Positions 56,845 to 64,000 of a stretch of DNA of 64,000 bases are shown one piece after another (within the stretch, counting starts at the first letter, position 1; every line of letters begins with the position of its first letter). This DNA is from Bryobacteraceae bacterium (lineage in GTDB: Bacteria; Acidobacteriota; Terriglobia; Bryobacterales; Bryobacteraceae). The stretch is taken from the NCBI GenBank assembly GCA_023384675.1, contig JAHDVK010000027.1:1-64000 (forward strand). The letters run 5' to 3'. A model generated the notes under the pieces. That model worked only from the letters and a program-made list of their open reading frames with translations. It was not told the DNA's origin and did no database searches. The position numbers and the translations under genes were made by a program.

Positions 56845-58152
56845 TTATGACATAGCCTTCACCCGCGGATACACCTTGCGGATGGCCGCGACGATGTCGC
56901 GCGTGTCGCTCTCGCTGTATTTGGGATCCAGCGGCACGCCGCCGAAGCGCTCCAGCACGGCGACCGTCTTCGGGAACAGCTCCGCCCCGTAGCGGACTGC
57001 CTTGCCCTCGGGGCTGTTCCACGTGGGCCACTTCGGATGCGGCGCGCGCTTGGCGATGATGTGCTCCTGCGCAGGCAGAATCACGGAGCCGGAGGGACCG
57101 CCGCCCGGCACGTTTTCGGCGCGCATCAGTTCGAGGAAGCGGTCGCGCTGCGGCTTGCCGGAGAACCCGATGTACACACCCGAGCCGAGTTCGCCCGCCG
57201 GATCGGGCAATCCGCGAAATTCGATGCCGGGAAGGTCGCGGATGCCATCGTAAACACGCCTGGATGCGGCACGAATATCCGACGCCACGCGCGGCAGTTT
57301 GCGGATCTGCCCCAGCAGTACCGCACCGGTGAATTCGTTCATCCGGTAATTGACGCCGATAAACGACGGCCCTTGAGCCTTGCCCATCGCCTTCTCGTGC
57401 ACGGCGCGGATCGTGCCCACATCGTGGAAGCGCACCGCGCGCTCGTACATCACCGGATCGTTGGTGTACACGGCGCCGCCCTCGCCGGCCGAGATCGTCT
57501 TGTTCACCTGCAGGGATGCGATGGCGATGTCGCCCATCGAGCCGAGCGGCCTGCCTTTATAGCTCGCGCCGACAGCTTGCGACACATCCTCCAGCACCTT
57601 TAACTTGTGTTTGCGCGCGATCGCCAGCAGTTCGTCCATGCGCGCCGGGTTGCCTTGCAGATGGACGGCCATGATCACCTTCGTGCGCGGCGTGATGCGC
57701 TTCTCCACGTCGGCGGGATCGAGGTTGAAGCTCGTGTCGATCTCCGCCAGCACCGGGAGCGCCCCGGCCATCACCACCGCGTTGAAACACGAGTGCCACG
57801 TCCAGGCGGGCACGATCACCTCGTCGCCGGGGCCGATCTCGAGCGCGGCCATAGCCACCTGCAGGGCGGCCGTGCCCGAGGTGACGGCCAGCGCGCACTT
57901 GGTGTGCATGAACGCGGCGAATTCCTGCTCGAAGGTGCTGACTTTGTCGGGCGCGGTGCGGCCGTCCAACCCCCAGAAGCGAAACGGCGCCCGGGCGTCA
58001 AACACCTCCTTGAGGAAACCCCATTCGGTTTGGTCGTAGTAGAGCGGGCCGAAATGCCGCGGCCTCAGCGGCGTTGACCGTACGGGCGTTTCCGCGGCCG
58101 AAACGGCGGCCGCCGATGTGGCGGCCATGAACAGACGGCGGGTCCAGGACAT
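56845..58152 (-). CDS. DegT/DnrJ/EryC1/StrS-family aminotransferase with Tat-type leader
   Basis: A 435-residue PLP enzyme. The N-terminus (SWTRRLFMAATSAAAVSAAE) is a Tat-like signal, unusual because most DegT proteins act on nucleotide sugars in the cytosol. Core motifs: TSGTAALQVAMAALEIGPGDEVIVP, LEDVSQAVGASYKGRPLGSMGD and the PLP Lys218 in SLQVNKTISAGEGG. A near-perfect GGAGGTGATTCC ribosome binding site supports ATG 58152. An exported sugar aminotransferase is suggested but a cofactor-loaded Tat substrate cannot be proven from sequence. Confidence 0.88.
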   Translation of the reverse strand: MSWTRRLFMAATSAAAVSAAETPVRSTPLRPRHFGPLYYDQTEWGFLKEVFDARAPFRFWGLDGRTAPDKVSTFEQEFAAFMHTKCALAVTSGTAALQVAMAALEIGPGDEVIVPAWTWHSCFNAVVMAGALPVLAEIDTSFNLDPADVEKRITPRTKVIMAVHLQGNPARMDELLAIARKHKLKVLEDVSQAVGASYKGRPLGSMGDIAIASLQVNKTISAGEGGAVYTNDPVMYERAVRFHDVGTIRAVHEKAMGKAQGPSFIGVNYRMNEFTGAVLLGQIRKLPRVASDIRAASRRVYDGIRDLPGIEFRGLPDPAGELGSGVYIGFSGKPQRDRFLELMRAENVPGGGPSGSVILPAQEHIIAKRAPHPKWPTWNSPEGKAVRYGAELFPKTVAVLERFGGVPLDPKYSESDTRDIVAAIRKVYPRVKAMS

Positions 58153-58255
58153 AGGAATCACCTCCAACAGCTTCTCACGCGGATCGTATCATCCCCGGCC
58201 GTGAGCGTCGAGCGGCCGCCCAAACTCCCGCCTGCGCACCAAGTACACTGGCCAC

Positions 58256-59767
58256 ATGGATCGACGAGTCTTCCTGGCTTTGGCGGCGGCGGTGGCATGC
58301 GGGCGGCGGGCGCCTGTGCAGTTGGAGGAAGCGGACATCGCTTCGCTCGGAGAAGCTTTGCGCGCGGGCCGCGCGACGGTCCGCGAGATCACCCAGGCCT
58401 ATCTCGACCGCATTCAATCGGTGGACCGCCGCGGCCCCGCGCTCAACTCCGTGATCGAACTCAACCCGGACGCCCTGGCTATCGCCGATGCCCTCGATGC
58501 CGAACTGCGCGACAAAGGCCCGCGCGGCCCGCTCCACGGCCTGCCCATTCTGATCAAGGACAACATCGACACCGCCGATGCGATGAAGACCACCGCCGGC
58601 TCGCTCGCCTTGCTCGACGCCCCCGCGCCGCGGCGGGACGCGGCCGTCGCCGCGCGCCTGCGCGAGGCCGGAGCCCTCATCCTTGGCAAGACCAATTTGA
58701 GCGAGTGGGCTAACATCCGCTCCACACGTTCCACCTCGGGCTGGAGCGGCCGCGGCGGCCTGACGCGCAACCCTTACGCCCTGGACCGCAACACTTCAGG
58801 ATCGAGCGCGGGCTCCGGAGCCGCCGCCGCCGCGAGCCTCTGCGCCGCCGCCATCGGCACCGAGACGGACGGCTCCATCGTCTCGCCCTCCTCGGTCTGC
58901 GGGCTGGTGGGCATCAAGCCGACCGTGGGTCTGGTGGGCGGCGCCGGCATCATCCCGATCTCCCACAGCCAGGACACCGCCGGCCCGATGGCGCGCACGG
59001 TCCGCGACGCCGCGCTGCTTCTGAGCGCCATCAACGAACAGGGCAAGGACTATGCCGCCGCGCTCGATAAGGACGCCCTCAAAGGCGTCCGCCTGGGCGT
59101 GGCCCGCCGCTTCATGGGCCGCAACCAACATGTCTCGCGCGTGGCCGATGAATGTCTCGCGGCTCTCGAAAAGGCCGGCGCCACCCTGGTGGACCCCTTC
59201 GACATGAGCGCCGTGGATTTCTCCGGCGAACGCGACACGCTGCTCTATGAACTCAAAGCGGACATGGCGGCTTATCTCGGCCAGCGCGGCGGGTCCATGC
59301 GTTCGCTCGATGATCTGATCGAGTTCAACAAGGCTCACGCCGAAGCCGAACTCCGCTGGTTCGGCCAGGAGTACTTCGAGATGTCCGCCAAAGTGGGCGG
59401 GCTCGACGACAAGCCCTACCTCGAAGCCCGCGCCAAGGTCGAAAAGGCCCGCAAGGAATTCACCGCGCTGATGGACCGGGAGCGGCTCGACGCCATAGTG
59501 GCTACCACAAACACCCCAGCCTGGCTCACCGACCTGGTGAACGGCGATCACTTCGGCCAGGGCTGCTCGACGCCGGCCGCCGTCACCGGTTTTCCCCACA
59601 TCACCGTGCCGGGCGGCCTGGCCGAGGGGCTGCCCGTCGGCTTCTCCTTCTTTGGCCGGGCCCACGACGACGAACGCCTCATCGCCTTCGCTTATGCCTT
59701 CGAACAACTCACCCAGGCCCGCCGGCCTCCCCGTTACCGCCCCCGCAGCGCGCCAAATGGGGCGTGA
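58256..59767 (+). CDS. Amidase-signature hydrolase, probably exported
   Basis: A 503-residue amidase. The Ser-cisSer-Lys triad is Lys101 (ILIKDNIDT), Ser183 ([14 protein letters not shown]) and Ser207 ([13 protein letters not shown]). A hydrophobic N-terminus with a possible lipobox (ALAAAVAC, Cys15) suggests export or lipid anchoring. Substrate range of the family is wide (amides, Glu-tRNA). It lacks gatB/C neighbours, so GatA is unlikely. The next gene, a GH2 enzyme, starts 15 bases later. Confidence 0.9.
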   Translation: MDRRVFLALAAAVACGRRAPVQLEEADIASLGEALRAGRATVREITQAYLDRIQSVDRRGPALNSVIELNPDALAIADALDAELRDKGPRGPLHGLPILIKDNIDTADAMKTTAGSLALLDAPAPRRDAAVAARLREAGALILGKTNLSEWANIRSTRSTSGWSGRGGLTRNPYALDRNTSGSSAGSGAAAAASLCAAAIGTETDGSIVSPSSVCGLVGIKPTVGLVGGAGIIPISHSQDTAGPMARTVRDAALLLSAINEQGKDYAAALDKDALKGVRLGVARRFMGRNQHVSRVADECLAALEKAGATLVDPFDMSAVDFSGERDTLLYELKADMAAYLGQRGGSMRSLDDLIEFNKAHAEAELRWFGQEYFEMSAKVGGLDDKPYLEARAKVEKARKEFTALMDRERLDAIVATTNTPAWLTDLVNGDHFGQGCSTPAAVTGFPHITVPGGLAEGLPVGFSFFGRAHDDERLIAFAYAFEQLTQARRPPRYRPRSAPNGA

Positions 59768-59782
59768 TAGCATACGGGGCAA

Positions 59783-61939
59783 ATGAGATCCGCATGGCTG
59801 AAATTAGTCCTTAGCGCCTTGGCTCTTGCCAGTCTCGCCGCCGCCGCCGGCCGTACCACCATCCCGCTCGATGGCGAATGGCAGTTGGCCGATAGCGTTC
59901 ACCCGGCGCCCGCTCCGGCCGTCTTCGGCCATCGCGTGGCCGTGCCGGGCCTTGCCAATCAGGCGCAGCCGCCGCTCCAGGATATCGACAGGTTCGACTC
60001 CCGCGAGTTCATCGCCGCCTCGATCCGCGAGAAACGCCTTCCCGCCGATGCCGCCGTCCGCCATGCCGGCGTGCCGCGGCAGGAACGCAACTACCTCTGG
60101 TACCGCCGCACGTTCACGATCCCCGCGCTGCGCGCCACAGCCACGCTCCAGGTCAACAAGGCCCAGTGGGGCACAGGCGTTTGGGTGAACGGCCAGCCCG
60201 CCGGCGATTCTCTCGGTTGTTTCAGCGCGGGCTATTTCGATGTCTCAAAGTTCGTGCGCGCGGGCGAAAACGAGATCGTCATCCGCATCGGCGCGCACCC
60301 CGCCGTGCTGCCCGAATGGGCGCCCGCCGGAACGGACTTCGAAAAGTACAAATGGACGCCCGGCATCTATGACAGCGTCAGCCTGCATCTGGCCGATAAC
60401 CCGCGGATCGAATCTCTTCAGGTGGCGCCGCGCATCGGCGCCGGCGAAGCCCTGATCGAGGCCATCGTGGTGAACCAATCCGATCGCGCGCTCAATACCT
60501 GGCTACGCTTCAACGTATCCGAATGGAAGGGCGCGCGCGTCGCGGCGCAGAGAGTGCGCGTTTCCTTGCTGCCCGGCGAACGGAAGCCCGTTCGCGCCAC
60601 GCTCAAAATCCCCGCCGCCCGGCTCTGGACCCCGGAGACGCCCCATCTTTACGTGGCCGAAGCGGAGTCGCCCGGCGACTCGCTCTCCGCCCGCTTCGGC
60701 ATGCGCGAATTCCGCTTCGACACGGCCACCAAACGCGCCTATCTCAACGGCAAGCTCTACTTCCTGCGCGGGTCCAACATCACGCTCCACCGCTTTTTCG
60801 AGGACCCCGAATGCAAGGACCGCCCCTGGAATGAAGCCTGGGTCCGCCGCCTGCTCGGCGAACTGCCCAAGCAAATGAACTGGAATACGTTCCGGCTCTG
60901 CATCGGCCCCGCGCCAAAGATGTGGTTCGACATCGCCGACGAGATGGGTCTGCTGCTGCAGAACGAATTCTTCATCTGGAACGGAAGGGGCAATTTCCCC
61001 CCGTATTCCGAACAGGAACTCGTGCGGCAGTACTCCGATTGGATGCGCGACCATTGGAACCATCCGAGCGTGGCCATCTGGGACGCCACCAACGAAACCG
61101 ATTCGGCCCTGCTGCGCGATGCCGTAATCCCCAAGGTCCGGCAACTCGATCTCTCGGGCCGCCCGTGGGACAACGGCTACTCGACGCCCACCGCGGTGGA
61201 CGACCCCGTTGAGGACCACCCCTACCTCTTTAGCCGTCTTTACAGCGGACGCGATTTCTCCATGACCGAACTGGAGACCATGACCGGCGCGAAAACCACC
61301 AACGCCGGCCACCCCTCCGCCCATGCCGTGCTGATCAATGAATACGGCTGGTTGTGGCTGAACCGCGACGGCTCACCCACCCTGTTGACCGAAAAGGTCT
61401 GGGACAGGCTCCTCCCCGGCGCCGATGGCCCGGCGCGCCTGCGCGAATACGCCTACCTGCTTGCGGGCCTCACCGAGTTCTGGCGCGCCCACCGCAACTT
61501 CGCCGGTGTGCTGCATTTCACCTGGCTTACGTGCAGCTATCCTGGCGTGAAAACCTCGGACCACTGGCAGGATGTGGGCACACTGACCCTCGAACCTCAT
61601 TTCGCCGATTGGATGGGCGAGGCCTTCAAGCCGCTGGGCGTGTACATCAACTTCTGGCAGCCCCGGCTGAAGCAGGGTCAGCGCCGCGCCTACTCCGTGA
61701 TGATGGTGAACGACGCGGCGCAACCCGTGCGAGGAACCCTGAATCTCACTTTCGAACGCGACGGGCAGGCTCGCGCCGCCACTCAGATCCAATTCGACCT
61801 GCCCGCCTATGGAGCGCACACCTACGAAGTGGCTCTGGAAGCTCCGCGCGAACCGGGCGAGTACTTGCTGAAGGCGGCGGCGCGCAACGGCGGCGCGGAG
61901 GAGGCGACGCTGAGCCGCCGCCGCGTGATGATCGAATAG
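59783..61939 (+). CDS. Secreted glycoside hydrolase family 2 protein
   Basis: A 718-residue beta-galactosidase/mannosidase/glucuronidase-type enzyme with signal peptide LVLSALALASLAAAAG. A jelly-roll N-domain (about 25-210) and an Ig-like domain precede a TIM barrel. The acid/base is Glu438 in WDATNETD and the nucleophile is likely Glu520 in LINEYGWLW. A C-terminal beta domain closes the chain. The barrel has AKMWFDIADEMGLLLQNEFF-type motifs. Precise sugar unknown. Likely in one unit with the amidase; convergent with the PilZ gene at three bases. Confidence 0.86.
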   Translation: MRSAWLKLVLSALALASLAAAAGRTTIPLDGEWQLADSVHPAPAPAVFGHRVAVPGLANQAQPPLQDIDRFDSREFIAASIREKRLPADAAVRHAGVPRQERNYLWYRRTFTIPALRATATLQVNKAQWGTGVWVNGQPAGDSLGCFSAGYFDVSKFVRAGENEIVIRIGAHPAVLPEWAPAGTDFEKYKWTPGIYDSVSLHLADNPRIESLQVAPRIGAGEALIEAIVVNQSDRALNTWLRFNVSEWKGARVAAQRVRVSLLPGERKPVRATLKIPAARLWTPETPHLYVAEAESPGDSLSARFGMREFRFDTATKRAYLNGKLYFLRGSNITLHRFFEDPECKDRPWNEAWVRRLLGELPKQMNWNTFRLCIGPAPKMWFDIADEMGLLLQNEFFIWNGRGNFPPYSEQELVRQYSDWMRDHWNHPSVAIWDATNETDSALLRDAVIPKVRQLDLSGRPWDNGYSTPTAVDDPVEDHPYLFSRLYSGRDFSMTELETMTGAKTTNAGHPSAHAVLINEYGWLWLNRDGSPTLLTEKVWDRLLPGADGPARLREYAYLLAGLTEFWRAHRNFAGVLHFTWLTCSYPGVKTSDHWQDVGTLTLEPHFADWMGEAFKPLGVYINFWQPRLKQGQRRAYSVMMVNDAAQPVRGTLNLTFERDGQARAATQIQFDLPAYGAHTYEVALEAPREPGEYLLKAAARNGGAEEATLSRRRVMIE

Positions 61940-61942
61940 CCG

Positions 61943-62314
61943 CTAGTGCAGCGGTGCGCCGTCCTCGCCAGTTTCGCGTTCAGAGGAGGAAATGAGCGCT
62001 CGCGGATCCAGCAGGTGCAGGGGCTTGAATGCGCGCTGTGACCACCGGTTGCCGGGCTCGAATTGCACCCCGGCGAAGTAACCGATCTGCCGGAACGCAC
62101 AATACCGTACCACGCCCGTGTACTCGCCCTTGGGATGCGTGATGGTGACCCGCACGCCGAGCGGAAGCTGCTCGTCCAACTGGATGCAGGCCCCCGAGAT
62201 GGAGATATCCTCAAGGTTGGCTATCGCCCTGTAGTTCCGGCCTTTTTTGTCTTGCCACCGGACATCTACCAGGTCGGCGCAGAGCATTCGGGGTTCTGTG
62301 CGTCGCTCGATCAT
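61943..62314 (-). CDS. PilZ-domain protein
   Basis: A 123-residue protein with the c-di-GMP-binding marks ERRTEPR (RxxxR-like) at the N-terminus and EDISISGACI (D/NxSxxG) further on, and a beta-barrel body ending GVQFEPGNRWS. It may respond to c-di-GMP, although the local GGDEF protein is degenerate. Alone on its transcript upstream of a 132-base gap. Confidence 0.83.
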   Translation of the reverse strand: MIERRTEPRMLCADLVDVRWQDKKGRNYRAIANLEDISISGACIQLDEQLPLGVRVTITHPKGEYTGVVRYCAFRQIGYFAGVQFEPGNRWSQRAFKPLHLLDPRALISSSERETGEDGAPLH

Positions 62315-62446
62315 TGTTACTCGTCTATCGGCGGTACCAATCGCTTTGTGCAGGGAGGACCCCGCTGCAGAAATACCTCAATTTGGTGTACACAGAAACC
62401 CGAGCAGCTAACCGGGTCCGCTGCCAGTACCCTAGCTTTCAACTTA

Positions 62447-62941
62447 CTACTTTCGCAATACCTGTGCGCGCATGGCCAGATCATGCGAAGTCCTTGCGTG
62501 GTCCACGGCAAGCACCCCGTCCAGGTGGTCCATCTCGTGCTGAATCAACTCGGCCAGCGAATCCTCCGCCTCCAGCACCCGCCATTCTCCGGTAGCTCTT
62601 TGATAACGAAGCACAATTCGCCTGTGGCGCTCCAGCCGCACCATCAGTTCGGGAAACGAAAAGCAGTCGTCCCACAGCTCGAACTTCTCCTCGGACCGCC
62701 ATGTAAATTCCGGATTGATGAGTTCGTATTCGCGCCCCTCGATCTCCATATAGATCACGCGGCGGGTTTCGCCGATCTGCACCGCGCTGATTCCGCGGCC
62801 AAATCCCTGCCGGCGGCGGAAATCCAGCAGAGTCGCCCGCAAGTCACGTAGCAGTAGCCGCGCGGTGGAAGGATCCTCAACGGGCGTCGAGGTCTCACGC
62901 AGCATCGGGTGGCCAAGCAGCAGGATGGGCCGTACGGGCAT
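62447..62941 (-). CDS. def: Peptide deformylase homologue (divergent)
   Basis: A 164-residue deformylase-family protein, iron or zinc dependent, that removes N-formyl groups from new proteins. The metal ligands are intact: Cys93 (WDDCFSFPEL) and His135, His139 with Glu136 (QHEMDHLDG). The first motif is GRGISAVQIG instead of GxGLAAPQ, and the second lacks the usual EGCLS, so it looks like a divergent paralogue (type III-like). Whether it deformylates peptides is uncertain. Divergent from the CPBP protease gene. Confidence 0.82.
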   Translation of the reverse strand: MPVRPILLLGHPMLRETSTPVEDPSTARLLLRDLRATLLDFRRRQGFGRGISAVQIGETRRVIYMEIEGREYELINPEFTWRSEEKFELWDDCFSFPELMVRLERHRRIVLRYQRATGEWRVLEAEDSLAELIQHEMDHLDGVLAVDHARTSHDLAMRAQVLRK

Positions 62942-62981
62942 GGCGATCCCATTGTACGTGGAGTACGTTACCCTTGTTCTG

Positions 62982-63812
62982 ATGACATCCGCGCCCGAGC
63001 TGAACCGGACCGGAGTTCTGTTGCGCGCGGGATTGTTCCTCGTCGCGGTGCGCCTGCTAGGAGGCCTGTTTTACAGCGTCCTGGGCGACGTGGCTTACTT
63101 CGCGGGCGCTGCGATAAGCGGGTTCGTGGCGGCGATTCTCGCTTCTTTGTTCGCGGTTCGGGTGTTTGAGCGCGGGCGGCTGACGGATCTGGGGCTGGCG
63201 TGGAACTCGCTGGCGGTGCGGGACTTGCGCATCGGGGTGGCGGCTGGAATGCTCGCCGCAGTGGCCGTGATCCTGCCCGCGCTGCTCTCCGGGTGGGCAT
63301 TTTATGCGCAAAACCCCGCTCCGGAAGCCGTTTTTGGCCCCGGGAAGCTGGTTTTTGTGCTCATTTTGCTGCTTTTTGGAGCCACCGGCGAAGAGCTGAT
63401 GTTCCGCGGCTACGCCTTCCAGGCGGTGATGCAGATCTTCGGCGTCTGGGGCACAATCCTCCCGTTTTCAGTGCTTTTCGCGGTCGCCCACATGGGCAAT
63501 CTGGGCTCGACGCCGCTCTCGCTCAGCAATACGTTTCTGTGGGGTGTGGTATTCGGTGTGGCGTTCGCCCGGACGCGCAGTTTATGGCTGCCGATCGGGT
63601 TGCACGTGGGCTGGAACTGGGCTTTGCCGCTACTGGGAATCAACTTGTCGGGCTTCGAAGTTCGGCTGCATCCCTGGGTGCTGGAATGGCGTGCGCCGGA
63701 ACTGGTTTCGGGCGGGATTTACGGAATCGAGGCGTCGGTCTTCACGACGCTGGCGGCTTCGGCGCTGATCTTTTGGCTGCTCCGTGCGAAATGGGCTCGC
63801 AACGGGGACTGA
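62982..63812 (+). CDS. CPBP-family intramembrane glutamic protease
   Basis: A 276-residue membrane protein with about seven helices. The catalytic motifs are EELMFRGYAFQAV (EExxxR), FAVAHMGN (His) and GLHVGWNWALP (HxxxN/D). These place it in the CAAX protease/bacteriocin-processing group. Starts at ATG 62982; an in-frame GTG 24 bases upstream is an alternative. It is divergent from the deformylase homologue. Confidence 0.88.
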   Translation: MTSAPELNRTGVLLRAGLFLVAVRLLGGLFYSVLGDVAYFAGAAISGFVAAILASLFAVRVFERGRLTDLGLAWNSLAVRDLRIGVAAGMLAAVAVILPALLSGWAFYAQNPAPEAVFGPGKLVFVLILLLFGATGEELMFRGYAFQAVMQIFGVWGTILPFSVLFAVAHMGNLGSTPLSLSNTFLWGVVFGVAFARTRSLWLPIGLHVGWNWALPLLGINLSGFEVRLHPWVLEWRAPELVSGGIYGIEASVFTTLAASALIFWLLRAKWARNGD

Positions 63813-63846
63813 GTTTCGGGCATCATACAGGTAGAGGCACTGGGCC

Positions 63847-64000
63847 ATGCGCGGAATTGTTCTGTCCATGCTGTTGGCGGGCTTCCCTGTCGTGCCGATT
63901 GCGGCGCAAAAGGGCGAGGAGGACCCCGCTCCGCACCTCTCCCGCGAAGAGAAGGTGGAGTTGATCCGCGGACTCACCGCGGAAACCGGCGTGGTGAAGA
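63847..64000 (+). CDS. N-terminus of a secreted protein cut by the window edge
   Basis: Only 51 codons are visible. A signal peptide (MRGIVLSMLLAGFPVVPIAAQ) is followed by a charged segment ending HLSREEKVELIRGLTAETG. No family can be named from this. It is 34 bases after the CPBP gene and in the same direction. Confidence 0.55.
   Translation, partial: MRGIVLSMLLAGFPVVPIAAQKGEEDPAPHLSREEKVELIRGLTAETGVVK

Overview
The window looks like chromosomal DNA of a high-G+C acidobacterium, most like the Bryobacterales/Solibacter group. This is inferred from gene content: large secreted carboxypeptidase-regulatory-like proteins, Tat-exported Gfo/Idh oxidoreductases, DUF1080 and GH127 proteins, a pyruvate:ferredoxin oxidoreductase paired with a dihydroorotate-dehydrogenase-like gene, and an hpn-type terpenoid cluster. 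No rRNA, tRNA, CRISPR array, transposase or prophage was recognised. The DNA is gene-dense, no gap exceeds about 260 bases, and many starts and stops overlap (ATGA junctions).

Layout. 1-6.5 kb: a REP-like hairpin pair at the left edge, two tandem paralogous secreted proteins, a Tat-exported aldo/keto-reductase-like protein, a small HExxH protein and a secreted POTRA-HEAT fusion. 6.7-16 kb: central carbon and C1 metabolism (nifJ with a PyrD-like partner, ogt, DUF1080, formate-THF ligase, a URO-D-like protein). 16-19.1 kb: a membrane-anchored PQQ-type propeller, a small conserved protein and a class I aminotransferase. 19.3-23.9 kb: the ffh-rpsP-KH-rimM-trmD-rplS-rnhB operon with a small membrane protein at its end. 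24-28 kb: a membrane protein/ECF sigma/anti-sigma set, a YqhD-like alcohol dehydrogenase and an AT-rich PiT-like permease. 28-38.7 kb: clpC, an orphan LolD-like ATPase, arsR-sulP, a GH127 enzyme, a stand-alone Clp-D2-type ATPase, wecB and infA. 38.8-44.5 kb: a degenerate GGDEF protein, an SDR, a second GH127 and a Gfo/Idh/MocA protein. 44.7-47.5 kb: htpX, an RlmI-like methyltransferase and an M23 peptidase.

47.5-56.4 kb is the most distinctive part. ispH is followed by a squalene-hopene-cyclase homologue whose DXDD acid motif is replaced by H-T-E-E, then hpnA, hpnG, two different zinc-type MDR dehydrogenases, hpnC, hpnD, a STAS protein and a 96-residue methyltransferase-like remnant. They run in one direction with overlaps or very short gaps, so they probably form one transcription unit for squalene and hopanoid side-chain chemistry. 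hpnE and hpnH are not in this run. The two dehydrogenases are candidates for the unassigned reduction that makes bacteriohopanetetrol from ribosylhopane.

56.4-64 kb returns to accessory and envelope functions: a YvlD-like membrane protein, a Tat-type DegT aminotransferase, an amidase, a GH2 enzyme, a PilZ protein, a divergent peptide-deformylase homologue, a CPBP protease and the start of another secreted protein cut by the window edge.
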